Source: UBA4660 sp002405435
GTDB lineage: Bacteria; Bacteroidota; Bacteroidia; Flavobacteriales_D; Sanyastnellaceae
Assembly (NCBI GenBank): GCA_036747335.1
Contig: DAIOCL010000099.1
Coordinates: 1 to 9,506 of the forward strand
Reading direction: 5' to 3'
DNA length: 9,506 nt
Shown: piece by piece, positions 1-7,223 of the stretch
How positions within the stretch are numbered: the stretch's first letter is position 1
Layout of the letters: each line of letters opens with the position of its first letter
Translations under genes and position numbers: made by a program
Notes under the pieces: generated by a model
The model's input: the letters and a program-made list of their open reading frames with translations, nothing else
The model's database searches: none
What the model was told of the DNA's origin: nothing

Positions 1-31
1 CCTGCGGCTGAGTGTTAAAACGAAGCCGTCC

Positions 32-39
32 TACCTTCG
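32..39 (+). promoter_or_regulatory. -7 promoter box of the VWA gene
   Basis: TACCTTCG matches the Bacteroidota -7 consensus TAnnTTTG at 5 of 6 fixed positions and ends 5 nt before the ATG at 45. The same box with GTCC-type flanks precedes other genes in this window (3180, 5535). Its position implies a very short 5' leader and argues for ATG45 rather than the GTG at 12 as the start. The -33 element would lie before the window or is not recognisable. Confidence 0.55.
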
Positions 40-44
40 CTCAG

Positions 45-1163
45 ATGCAACCACCACCTAAACTGGGATTTTCTTTCACCGTCTATGAAGCACCCTTAGT
101 GTCTCCTTTCGAGAAACTATTCGGTATTTTCAAGGAAATTATTGTACATACATCCGGTGATTTTGACGAAGCCATCGAATGGCTCAGGGAACTTGACAAA
201 GAATACAAACTCACCGATGAAAATTATACCATCGATGATTTTATCGAAGACCTCAAACGCAAGGGCTATATCCGCGAAAAGGTAGCCGGTGATGGTGGCA
301 GCGGTATGGGCATTACTTCCAAAACAGAACGGGCCATCAGGCAGGCCGCACTCGACCAGATCTTCGGAAACCTCAAACGCGCCGGCTCGGGCAACCACAA
401 AACCAAATACACCGGCCAGGGCGATGAAGCCACCGGCGAGTTGAGGGCCTTCCATTTTGGCGATGCCATTGAAAGCATCTCACTGACCGAAAGCCTGAAA
501 AATTCTCAGATCAACAATGGTATTGATGAGTTCAGGCTCACCGAAAACGACCTGGTGGTCGAAGACGCGCAATACAAAGCGCAAATGAGTACCGTGCTCA
601 TGATCGACATCAGTCACAGTATGGTACTCTATGGCGAAGACCGCATCACCCCGGCAAAAAAAGTGGCCATGGCACTGGCCCAACTCATCATCACCCGCTA
701 CCCAAAAGACACGCTCGACATTATCGTGTTTGGCGACGATGCCTGGTCCATTGCTGTCAAGGACCTTCCCTACCTCACCGTCGGTCCCTATCATACCAAC
801 ACCGTTGCCGGACTGCAGCTGGCGATGGACATCCTGCGCAGGAAAAAGAACACGAACAAGCAGATTTTTATGATCACTGACGGAAAACCCAGTTGCGTGC
901 GCGAGAGAGACGGAACCTATTACAAAAACAGCAACGGCCTTGATCCCTACATCGTGGAACAATGTTATACGCATGCGGCTCAGGCGAGGAAACTGCATAT
1001 TCCCATCACCACCTTTATGATTGCCCGCGATTCGTATCTGCAACAATTCGTGGACCAGTTCACCTATGCCAACCAGGGAAAGGCATTCTTTACGGGGATC
1101 AAAGGGTTGGGTGAAATGATTTTTGAGGATTACGAAACCAACAGGAAAAAGAAATTGAAATAA
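45..1163 (+). CDS. VWA (von Willebrand factor A) domain protein
   Basis: The protein has 372 residues from ATG45; a GTG at 12 in the same frame would add 11 residues but overlaps the promoter-like box at 32-39, so ATG45 is preferred. The C-terminal half is a VWA domain with a complete metal-ion-dependent adhesion site. Counting from ATG45, the DxSxS motif is DISHS at about 188-192, the threonine is in HTNT at about 250-253, and MITDGKPS at about 276-283 carries the Asp-Gly. The N-terminal 180 residues are charged, with a Gly-rich stretch (GDGGSGMG), and match no domain I can name. No signal peptide or membrane helix is visible, so it is probably cytoplasmic. Such proteins partner MoxR/ChlI-type AAA+ ATPases, and one follows at 1588 on the same strand. 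The 424-bp gap between them makes a single short-spaced operon doubtful. The client is unknown. Confidence 0.88.
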   Translation: MQPPPKLGFSFTVYEAPLVSPFEKLFGIFKEIIVHTSGDFDEAIEWLRELDKEYKLTDENYTIDDFIEDLKRKGYIREKVAGDGGSGMGITSKTERAIRQAALDQIFGNLKRAGSGNHKTKYTGQGDEATGELRAFHFGDAIESISLTESLKNSQINNGIDEFRLTENDLVVEDAQYKAQMSTVLMIDISHSMVLYGEDRITPAKKVAMALAQLIITRYPKDTLDIIVFGDDAWSIAVKDLPYLTVGPYHTNTVAGLQLAMDILRRKKNTNKQIFMITDGKPSCVRERDGTYYKNSNGLDPYIVEQCYTHAAQARKLHIPITTFMIARDSYLQQFVDQFTYANQGKAFFTGIKGLGEMIFEDYETNRKKKLK

Positions 1164-1283
1164 CCGGATTATTGGCTTGCCTCGAAAGCGGGGAGCAACT
1201 AAGAAATAACTTTAATTCTTGTTGTATGCAGCACAAAATCCAACCGTGCATGACATCTCGCCCGGCTGTAAATACTTTGATGG

Positions 1284-1302
1284 GCAGCGCGGGCCCGGCT
1301 GC
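1284..1302. repeat. GC-rich hairpin in intergenic gap
   Basis: GCAGC (1284-1288) pairs with GCTGC (1298-1302) around an inner self-complementary CGGGCCCG (1290-1297), with one unpaired G. No T-run follows, so it is not a typical intrinsic terminator, although it lies 120 bp after the VWA stop. GCCCGGCTG also occurs as a direct repeat at 1260-1268 and 1293-1301. Confidence 0.4.
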
Positions 1303-1351
1303 TTCAACTTGGCTCAGCACGTAAAAAAAGCGAGCCGGCGTGAGAGGGAAT

Positions 1352-1400
1352 GGCCATTTTAGCGAATCCAGGAGGAACGGATGAGCGTTAGGAAATGGCC
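1352..1400. repeat. Imperfect inverted repeat in intergenic gap
   Basis: GGCCATTT (1352-1359) is answered by AAATGGCC (1393-1400), and further in ATCC (1366-1369) by GGAT (1379-1382). The arms could form a long interrupted stem. The 10-mer AATGGCCATT at 1350-1359 is itself palindromic. The element sits in the middle of the 424-bp gap between the VWA and AAA+ genes. It resembles the structured intergenic repeats scattered in many Bacteroidota genomes, but that is from memory; copy number cannot be seen here. Confidence 0.4.
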
Positions 1401-1449
1401 GGGGCGGGCCGAAGCATTTTTTTGTAACCGCGCTGAACCAGCCGACGCG

Positions 1450-1479
1450 TTGACTTTTTTTGATACTTTATCATGTCAA
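1450..1479. repeat. Nested hairpin, candidate dispersed repeat or RNA element
   Basis: Outer arms TTGAC (1450-1454) and GTCAA (1475-1479) enclose a T6 tract and an inner perfect stem TGATA (1461-1465) / TATCA (1469-1473) with a 3-nt loop. It lies about 110 bp before the AAA+ gene. It could be a leader structure of that gene or part of a dispersed repeat together with the inverted repeat at 1352-1400. The T-tract is inside the structure rather than after it, so an intrinsic terminator is unlikely. Confidence 0.4.
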
Positions 1480-1587
1480 GACAGAAAGAAAAAAATACCT
1501 GTGGAAAATGGAACTCAATTCATTGTAAAACGCATTGTGGTCAAAATTCCGCGAACAAGACATTAATCAGCTGAACGCATTTGAAAT

Positions 1588-3036
1588 ATGAAAATTGAAA
1601 ACATAAAAACCCTCGGAGACCTGGTCAAATCAGGATACAAGTCTGTAAGCATTAAAGACGAACTGAGAAACAACCTGCGCAACCTGATCAAATCGGGCAA
1701 ACCCGTTTTTGACGGCGTGCACGGATTTGAGAATACGGTCATTCCCGAACTGCAACGCGCCATCCTCTCGAGGCACAACATCAACCTGCTCGGGTTGCGC
1801 GGGCAGGCCAAAACGAGGCTGGCCCGAAAAATGACCGAACTGCTGGACGAATATATTCCCGTTGTAGCCGGGTCTGAAGTCAACGATGACCCGCTCAATC
1901 CCATTTCGCGTTATGCCAAAGACCTGATTGCAGAAAAGAAAGAGGCTACGCCCATTGTGTGGTTGCACCGCAGCGAGCGGTATTCCGAAAAACTCGCCAC
2001 ACCCGATGTCACGGTGGCCGATCTGATTGGCGACGTAGATCCGATCAAAGCAGCGCATCTGAAACTGACCTATGCCGATGACCGTGTGATCCACTATGGC
2101 ATGATTCCCCGGGCCAACCGCTGCATATTCGTCATCAACGAATTACCCGATCTGCAGGCGCGGATCCAGGTAGCCCTTTTCAACATCCTGCAGGAAGGCG
2201 ATGTGCAAATCAGGGGGTACAAAGTCAGGCTGCCCCTCGATATACAATTTGTATTTACCGCAAATCCCGAGGATTATACCAACCGGGGTTCGATCGTGAC
2301 ACCGCTCAAAGACCGTATCGGGTCACAAATACTCACCCATTACCCTGATTCGCTCGACGTTGCCCGAAAAATAACCGAACAGGAGGCCCGGCTCAAAGAC
2401 GCCCAGACCCGAGGTATTTATGTACCCGAACTGGCGAAAAACATCCTTGAACAAATCAGTTTTGAAGCGCGCCAGAGCGAATATGTCGATGGCAAAAGCG
2501 GAGTTAGCGCGCGAATGAGTATCACCGCATATGAGAATCTGATCAGTGCGGCCGAGCTCCGCTGCCTTACACTCGGCATGGACAAGACCACCGTGCGGCT
2601 TTCGGATTTTATGGGCATCATACCGGCCATCACGGGTAAGGTAGAACTCGTGTACGAAGGCGAACAGGAAGGAGCGGCCATGGTGGCGCAGAAGCTCATT
2701 CATGATGCCATACTCACTTTGTTTGCCGGTTATTTTCCCAAAGTGGAAAAACTGGAAAAAGACAAAAACGCCAGTCCCTATGCGGCCATTGTAGCGTGGT
2801 TTGCTGAGGAGACGGGTCTTGAGCTGCTCGACGAAGCGACGGACGAAGAATACAGAAAGGAGCTGGATTCGATTGAACCGCTGGAAAAACTCATTCGGAA
2901 GTATCAGCCCCACGCCGCAGCCGAAGACAAATACTTCCTGAAAGAATTTGTGCTCTGGGGATTGGTGGAATACAAAAAGCTCAGCAAAAAACGTTTCACC
3001 GAGGGATTTCAGTTCAGTGATTGGTTTGTGCGTTGA
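1588..3036 (+). CDS. ChlI/MoxR-type AAA+ ATPase (magnesium-chelatase subunit I-like)
   Basis: The 482-residue protein has the full AAA+ set: Walker A GLRGQAKT (69-76), Walker B CIFVINE (179-185) with NE in place of the usual DE, sensor 1 in FTANPEDY (223-230), a candidate arginine finger in PLKDRIGS (R243), and sensor 2 in GVSARMS (R309). Such motors form hexameric rings that remodel or load metal into a partner carrying a VWA domain. The VWA protein upstream is the obvious candidate. No bacteriochlorophyll or cobalamin genes are nearby, so a true magnesium chelatase role is not supported. The C-terminal 130 residues (from about 355) are helical, charged and unassigned. ATG1588 gives a plausible N-terminus. 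TTTG at 1580-1583 ends 4 nt before it, but the TA half of the -7 box is missing, so the promoter is uncertain. Confidence 0.9.
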   Translation: MKIENIKTLGDLVKSGYKSVSIKDELRNNLRNLIKSGKPVFDGVHGFENTVIPELQRAILSRHNINLLGLRGQAKTRLARKMTELLDEYIPVVAGSEVNDDPLNPISRYAKDLIAEKKEATPIVWLHRSERYSEKLATPDVTVADLIGDVDPIKAAHLKLTYADDRVIHYGMIPRANRCIFVINELPDLQARIQVALFNILQEGDVQIRGYKVRLPLDIQFVFTANPEDYTNRGSIVTPLKDRIGSQILTHYPDSLDVARKITEQEARLKDAQTRGIYVPELAKNILEQISFEARQSEYVDGKSGVSARMSITAYENLISAAELRCLTLGMDKTTVRLSDFMGIIPAITGKVELVYEGEQEGAAMVAQKLIHDAILTLFAGYFPKVEKLEKDKNASPYAAIVAWFAEETGLELLDEATDEEYRKELDSIEPLEKLIRKYQPHAAAEDKYFLKEFVLWGLVEYKKLSKKRFTEGFQFSDWFVR

Positions 3037-3086
3037 ACCACCACAAACAATCCGCCGGGTGCTTCTTTCCTGATCAGGTATAACGG

Positions 3087-3117
3087 GCCGGTGCTTCGAC
3101 GCCGACAGGCAACCGGC
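3087..3117. repeat. Short inverted repeat before the helicase gene
   Basis: GCCGGT (3087-3092) and ACCGGC (3112-3117) flank a 19-nt loop, 50 bp after the AAA+ stop. There is no T-run, so it is a poor terminator candidate. The same 156-bp gap holds the 8-mer CCGATAAT as a direct repeat (3137-3144 and 3161-3168) just upstream of the helicase promoter box. Confidence 0.25.
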
Positions 3118-3179
3118 TCAGGCTTCGGCGGGTATGCCGATAATCCACTAACACCATGAACCGATAATGCGCCTGTCCT

Positions 3180-3187
3180 TACTTTTA
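3180..3187 (+). promoter_or_regulatory. -7 promoter box of the helicase gene
   Basis: TACTTTTA matches TAnnTTTG at 5 of 6 fixed positions and ends 5 nt before ATG3193. It is preceded by GTCCT, as at the boxes at 32 and 5535. I see no clear -33 TTTG at the expected distance. A transcript starting just after the box would have almost no leader. Confidence 0.5.
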
Positions 3188-3192
3188 TCGCC

Positions 3193-5526
3193 ATGACCGG
3201 GAGAGAAATACTGAACGAACTGAACGCCGCCCAGCGCGCGGCGGCAAGCCATGTGCACGGACCCCTGATGGTGATTGCAGGTGCCGGATCGGGAAAAACC
3301 CGGGTGCTCACCTACCGCATTGCCCACCTGATCCAGCAGGGGGTTGATCCCTTTCATATCCTGGCCCTCACCTTCACCAACAAGGCTGCCAGGGAAATGA
3401 AGGCCCGGATTTCCGCCCTGGTCGGAGACGACGAAGGACGCAACCTGTGGATGGGCACCTTCCACGCCATCTTCGCCCGCATCCTGCGGATTGAGTGCGA
3501 CAAACTGAACTACCCGAGAAATTTCTCCATCTACGACACAGCCGACTCACGCAGCCTGCTGAAAGACATTATCAAGGAACTCGGACTCGACGACAAAATA
3601 TACAAACCGGCCGTAGTACACAACCGCATTTCGTCGTGCAAAAACAACCTGATTTCTCCGGCCGATTATTACAACAACGCCGACATTATCAGCGAGGACC
3701 ACGCCAGCGCCCGGCCCCGCATGCATGAAATCTACTCCGCCTACGACCTGCGCCTCTTCAAGGCAGGCGCCATGGACTTCGACGACCTGCTGTTTAAAAC
3801 CAATATCCTGCTGCGCGATTTTCCAGACGTGCTGCACAAGTACCAGCACCGCTTTCAGTTTATTCTGGTTGACGAGTACCAGGACACCAACTTCGCCCAG
3901 TACCTCATTATCAAACAGCTCGGTGCGGTGCACGAAAACGTCTGCGTGGTGGGTGATGACGCCCAGAGCATCTATGCGTTTCGGGGTGCCAACATTCAGA
4001 ATATCCTCAATTTCCGTAAAGACTATCCCGACTTCGCCCTTTACAAACTGGAGCAAAATTACCGTTCCACCAAAACCATTGTCGAGGCGGCCAACAGCAT
4101 CATCGCCAAAAACCAAGACCAGATTCAGAAGACCGTCTGGACGGAAAACGAAACCGGCAACCGCATACGGGTGTACCGGGCGCACACCGACAATGATGAA
4201 GGCAATTATGTGGCTAACCACATCTTCGAACTGAAGTACAACGAAAACGCAAACCCCTCAGATTTTGCCATTCTTTACCGCACCAACGCGCAGAGCCGTG
4301 CGTTTGAAGAGGCCCTGCGCAAACTCAACATCCCCTACAAGATATACGGTGGACTAAGTTTTTACCAGCGCAAGGAGATTAAAGACCTGATTGCCTACTT
4401 CCGGCTGGTGTGCAATCCGAATGACGAGGAGTCGCTCAAGCGCGTGATCAACTACCCCAAGCGCGGTATAGGCGATGCCACCGTGCAACGGCTGGTGGTT
4501 GGTGCCAACGAAAGAGACATCAGCGTGTGGGACATGATTCCCCGGTGCGCCGAAATCGGCATCAGCGGCAGTGCAGCCAATAAATTGCACGAATTTGTCA
4601 CGCTCATCAAATCCTTCCGCGTGCACCATGAAGTGCGCAACGCCTACGACCTCGGCCACATGATTGCGGGTGAGAGCGGACTGCTGAAAGACCTTTACAG
4701 CGACCGCACCCCGGAAGGGGTGGCGCGTTATGAGAACATCCAGGAATTGCTCAACGGGATGAAAGAGTTCAGTGACCGCATTGACCCCGAGCACCCCGAA
4801 CGCATCAATACCCTGGCCGACTTCCTGATTGATGTAGCCCTGCTGACCGATGCCGAAACCGAAGCCACCAGCGACGAGGGCAAGGTGAGCCTCATGACCA
4901 TCCACGCGGCCAAGGGACTTGAGTTTCCGTTTGTTTATATCGTCGGCCTGGAAGAGAACCTCTTTCCTTCGCAGCTGAGTATCAACGACCGGGCAGACCT
5001 CGAGGAGGAGCGCAGGTTGTTTTATGTGGCCCTGACGCGCGCCCGCAAGCGCGCCATGATGAGTTATGCCATTACACGTTACCGCTGGGGCCAGTTGCAG
5101 TATTGCGAACCGTCCCGGTTTATTGAAGAAATTGACCCCCAGTACCTCGAACTGCCGGCGGCGGAGAAGCAGCGGCCCGCGGGCGGCGTGAATTTTGAGC
5201 AGGAGCGCACCGGATTTTTCAAGCCGGCCTTCAGCCGGCCTCCGTCAGACCCGTTGGAAAAACGCAATGCGCCGGGCACCCCGGTTTCCGTGCCCGGAAA
5301 CTTCAGAAAAGTCAGTCCGGGAGCCTCTGCCGCACCGCCTGCCGACGGCGATTATATCTCGGCAGATCAGCTGCACGAAGGCCTGGAAGTAGTGCACGAG
5401 AAGTTTGGCAAGGGCAAGGTCATCAAGATTGAGGGGGCCCCTGCGGACCTTAAAGCCACGGTGTTTTTCCCCTCGGCCGGGCAAAAACAGCTCTTGCTCA
5501 AGTTCGCCAGACTCAAACTGGCCTGA
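3193..5526 (+). CDS. pcrA: PcrA/UvrD-type superfamily 1A DNA helicase
   Basis: This 777-residue ATP-dependent 3'-5' DNA helicase of the PcrA/UvrD/Rep group acts in excision repair, mismatch repair and removal of replication or transcription blocks. Its motifs are in order: Q motif LNAAQRAA (about 11-18), Walker A AGAGSGKT (29-36), motif Ia TFTNKAAREM (60-69), GTFHA (88-92), Walker B DEYQDTN (227-233), motif III VVGDDAQSIYAFRGA (from about 252), NYRST, motif V in TIHAAKGLEFPFVY (from about 569), and motif VI VALTRARKR (about 611-619). A flexible Pro-rich linker (about 650-715) leads to a C-terminal PcrA-type Tudor domain, EGLEVVHEKFGKGKVI, that in relatives contacts RNA polymerase. The length is slightly above that of typical PcrA, mostly because of the linker. 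It stops 23 bp before the DUF4290 gene, which has its own promoter box. pcrA is favoured over uvrD or rep because of the Tudor tail. Confidence 0.95.
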   Translation: MTGREILNELNAAQRAAASHVHGPLMVIAGAGSGKTRVLTYRIAHLIQQGVDPFHILALTFTNKAAREMKARISALVGDDEGRNLWMGTFHAIFARILRIECDKLNYPRNFSIYDTADSRSLLKDIIKELGLDDKIYKPAVVHNRISSCKNNLISPADYYNNADIISEDHASARPRMHEIYSAYDLRLFKAGAMDFDDLLFKTNILLRDFPDVLHKYQHRFQFILVDEYQDTNFAQYLIIKQLGAVHENVCVVGDDAQSIYAFRGANIQNILNFRKDYPDFALYKLEQNYRSTKTIVEAANSIIAKNQDQIQKTVWTENETGNRIRVYRAHTDNDEGNYVANHIFELKYNENANPSDFAILYRTNAQSRAFEEALRKLNIPYKIYGGLSFYQRKEIKDLIAYFRLVCNPNDEESLKRVINYPKRGIGDATVQRLVVGANERDISVWDMIPRCAEIGISGSAANKLHEFVTLIKSFRVHHEVRNAYDLGHMIAGESGLLKDLYSDRTPEGVARYENIQELLNGMKEFSDRIDPEHPERINTLADFLIDVALLTDAETEATSDEGKVSLMTIHAAKGLEFPFVYIVGLEENLFPSQLSINDRADLEEERRLFYVALTRARKRAMMSYAITRYRWGQLQYCEPSRFIEEIDPQYLELPAAEKQRPAGGVNFEQERTGFFKPAFSRPPSDPLEKRNAPGTPVSVPGNFRKVSPGASAAPPADGDYISADQLHEGLEVVHEKFGKGKVIKIEGAPADLKATVFFPSAGQKQLLLKFARLKLA

Positions 5527-5534
5527 GCCGTCCT

Positions 5535-5542
5535 TACCTTTG
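5535..5542 (+). promoter_or_regulatory. -7 promoter box of the DUF4290 gene
   Basis: TACCTTTG is a perfect match to the Bacteroidota -7 consensus TAnnTTTG and ends 7 nt before ATG5550. It lies inside the 23-bp gap after the helicase stop, so the DUF4290 gene can be transcribed on its own even though it is tightly packed behind pcrA. No convincing -33 TTTG is seen in the helicase 3' end. Confidence 0.6.
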
Positions 5543-5549
5543 CTGCGCT

Positions 5550-6236
5550 ATGTCAGACAGAATCAACGCCGTGCTGGATTTCCAGCCGTACAACAGCAAC
5601 CGCCCAGACCTGCCCATTCCGGAATACGGACGTAACGTGCAGAAGATGGTGGAATTTGCCGGAACCATCCAGAACCGTGAGGAACGCAACCAGTGCTGCC
5701 GGGCCATCCTGAGCGTGATGGGCCAGCTCTTTCCCTACCTGCGGGATGTTGAGGACTACAACCACAAGTTGTGGGACCACCTCCACATTATGAGCAACTT
5801 CAAGCTGGATGTTGACAGTCCATACCCGACACCCAATCCGGCCGAACTCGACGCACCGCCGCCCCGCATGGAATACCCGCAGGGGGACATCCGGTTTGGG
5901 CATTACGGCAGGTATATCGAGAAATTCATAGCCAAATGCATAGAAATGGAAGAGGGAGAGGACAAAAAAGCCTTTACCCTGGCCATTGCCACCGTGATGA
6001 AGCAGAATGCCCTAAACTGGAACAGGAATACCGTAACGGATGATGTGATTACGAAAGACCTGTTTGCGCTGAGCAAGGGTAAGCTTCGCCTGGAGCCCAA
6101 TACGGAAATTCATGCGGTAAAGACCCTTGGGCACCAAAGCAAGTTTCAGGAGTTTGATACCGATTTCAGCGGCAAGAAAAAGAATTTCAAGAAGCACAAG
6201 AACAAGGGCATTTTCAAGAAATTCAAGAAGAAGTAG
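5550..6236 (+). CDS. DUF4290 family protein
   Basis: The 228-residue protein matches what I know of DUF4290, an uncharacterised family confined to Bacteroidota. Recognisable blocks are PEYGRNVQKMV (24-34), a pair of acidic/basic helices with REERNQCCRAIL (43-54), LFPYLRDVEDYNHKLWDHL (60-78) and FKLDVDSPYPTP (84-95). No enzyme motif, signal peptide or membrane helix is visible. The last 22 residues are strikingly basic (12 lysines, with FKK and KNKG steps), as expected for a nucleic-acid or ribosome contact, but this is inference. The gene follows pcrA by 23 bp with its own promoter box. In many Bacteroidota this gene is followed by murA and rimM (from memory). Here the next 2.6 kb is an accessory island instead. 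The function is unknown. Confidence 0.88.
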   Translation: MSDRINAVLDFQPYNSNRPDLPIPEYGRNVQKMVEFAGTIQNREERNQCCRAILSVMGQLFPYLRDVEDYNHKLWDHLHIMSNFKLDVDSPYPTPNPAELDAPPPRMEYPQGDIRFGHYGRYIEKFIAKCIEMEEGEDKKAFTLAIATVMKQNALNWNRNTVTDDVITKDLFALSKGKLRLEPNTEIHAVKTLGHQSKFQEFDTDFSGKKKNFKKHKNKGIFKKFKKK

Positions 6237-6267
6237 CCCCGGCTTCGCTCCTCCTTATTCCTCCACC

Positions 6268-6456
6268 TTACTGACGGCTCGGCATCCCTGAGCGACAGAG
6301 TACTGCGTAGTTTGTATCTACAGTTGCAGGTTGTTGTGTTTGCCAGGCTATGCCCCGTGGTGCTTTCAAGCCCATGCTATGACGAATGCTCCGCTTCACC
6401 GAAGTTCGGGCAGCGATTCTCTTGGTAATAGATGCTATGCGGAAGCTGAAATTCAT
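6268..6456 (-). CDS. Doubtful small ORF after the GIY-YIG gene
   Basis: This 62-codon frame starts with ATG directly after the stop of the GIY-YIG gene (TAA then ATG). The product is basic (RIAASTSVKR-like composition, many Arg and Ser) and matches nothing I recognise. No own promoter or ribosome-binding site is visible. The tight junction is the only argument for translation; chance is the likelier explanation. The stretch 6237-6456 otherwise shows only a bulged hairpin at 6303-6329 (CTGC-GTAG paired with CTAC-GCAG) and no clear terminator for either flanking gene. Confidence 0.15.
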   Translation of the reverse strand: MNFSFRIASITKRIAARTSVKRSIRHSMGLKAPRGIAWQTQQPATVDTNYAVLCRSGMPSRQ

Positions 6457-7074
6457 TTACTCCGGTCTTTGATAAGTATCATTGTAAATATCTCGAAGTT
6501 TTCTACCATTGAAGCTCCAATAAGGGCCAGGAGCGACATTGTAAGCATAACCATCTCCTAAAGCCAATCTGGTTGCATTAGTCAAGCTCGTTTCTTCATT
6601 CCTGAATTTTACAATTCGATCAGATACTACAATTGCAACCTCAGCATTGTTGTTAAAAACCAATTCCGAGCCGACTGGAATTCCCATTTCTTCAAAGTTC
6701 ATTCGTGGTCGCTTTTGAGCATAAGCCTTACCAGCTTGCAATTCCACATTGTCAATTACATTGGCTTCTTGCTCTACAAGTGGGCTAACATTTTGCAATT
6801 CCAGCAATTTGATAATTGCTATTGCCTGCATTGATTCAATTTCAAAAAACTCTCTTTTCGGATTCAAGCGATCAGGGCTGAATGCGGTATGCAGGGCTCT
6901 CTCAACCTCATCAATATCTCTCACCTTGGCTGCATAAACACATTCAAAGGGCAAGCGAACACCGGAAGAATACAGCTCCTTCATTCTCAACTTAACATCT
7001 TCCTTTGTAGTCTTGCCAATCTTGACAATACCTGGCATTGCTGGATTTGAGAGTATGTATATTATACCTTCCAT
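6457..7074 (-). CDS. GIY-YIG (T5orf172-like) nuclease with C-terminal RAMA/DUF4357-like domain
   Basis: The 205-residue protein has an N-terminal GIY-YIG fold of the T5orf172 type. IIYILSN (4-10) and VKIGKT (17-22) form the two signature strands, followed by an arginine in LRMKEL (29-34), ERALHTAF (58-65) with the family histidine, and REFFE (74-78) supplying the metal-binding glutamate. A linker (about 95-125) leads to a domain resembling RAMA/DUF4357 (about 126-200): GIPVGSELVF, SLTNATRLALG and PYWSFNGRKLRDIY fit its usual pattern. RAMA domains accompany restriction enzymes and adenine methylases and are thought to read DNA modification, so a modification-linked nuclease is plausible. ATG7074 is preceded by AGGAAAG, a possible Shine-Dalgarno sequence. 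The gene is more AT-rich than the host genes to its left and has an IS remnant behind it, which suggests horizontal acquisition. The domain calls are from sequence pattern only. Confidence 0.8.
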   Translation of the reverse strand: MEGIIYILSNPAMPGIVKIGKTTKEDVKLRMKELYSSGVRLPFECVYAAKVRDIDEVERALHTAFSPDRLNPKREFFEIESMQAIAIIKLLELQNVSPLVEQEANVIDNVELQAGKAYAQKRPRMNFEEMGIPVGSELVFNNNAEVAIVVSDRIVKFRNEETSLTNATRLALGDGYAYNVAPGPYWSFNGRKLRDIYNDTYQRPE

Positions 7075-7082
7075 GTAGTTTA

Positions 7083-7186
7083 TTATTCTTTCCTAACTCT
7101 AGGCTGATGTTTTTGCGGCAAATTCAGCATTCGTTTAATGGCATCTTGCGTTGCAATCTTGAACGATTCATCCTGGGACAGTCTGC
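7083..7186 (-). pseudogene. Headless C-terminal coding remnant upstream of the GIY-YIG gene
   Basis: On the - strand an open frame ends with two consecutive TAA codons, 5 nt and 8 nt plus the ATG spacing ahead of the GIY-YIG start, as an upstream operon partner would. It reads RLSQDESFKIATQDAIKR then MLNLPQKHQPRVRKE: amphipathic, basic and protein-like. It has no start codon before it runs into the likely IS256 end at about 7187; the frame stays open to 7223. I infer the 3' end of a gene cut by the IS insertion, which may have been co-transcribed with the nuclease. The family is not recognised. It is short, so chance cannot be excluded. Confidence 0.35.
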
Positions 7187-7190
7187 GATA

Positions 7191-7211
7191 TACACTAATC
7201 CATACAGTGTA
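7191..7211. repeat. Palindrome within the IS256 right end
   Basis: TACACT (7191-7196) and AGTGTA (7206-7211) are perfect inverted arms around a 9-nt spacer. It overlaps the inferred terminal inverted repeat, so it may be part of the transposase binding site. An unrelated operator upstream of the GIY-YIG region is the alternative. Confidence 0.4.
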
Positions 7212-7223
7212 AACGTGTTGAGG

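Noticed and set aside
480..1046. 188-codon - strand ORF opposite the VWA gene
   Set aside because: It is antisense to the conserved VWA domain and shows no motif of its own.
1381..1566. 61-codon + strand ORF in the intergenic gap
   Set aside because: It runs across inverted repeats and T-tracts, has low-complexity composition and no family likeness; probably translated repeat.
3547..4221. Long - strand ORF inside the helicase gene (also 4354-4905 and + frame 3725-4234)
   Set aside because: These are shadow frames of a gene with complete SF1 helicase motifs; their Val/Gly-rich or Thr/Ser-rich products are typical of antisense or shifted reading of GC-rich coding DNA.
5223..5239. GCCGGC-5 nt-GCCGGC hairpin as a regulatory element
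   Set aside because: It lies within the linker coding region of the helicase and is explained by GC-rich codons.
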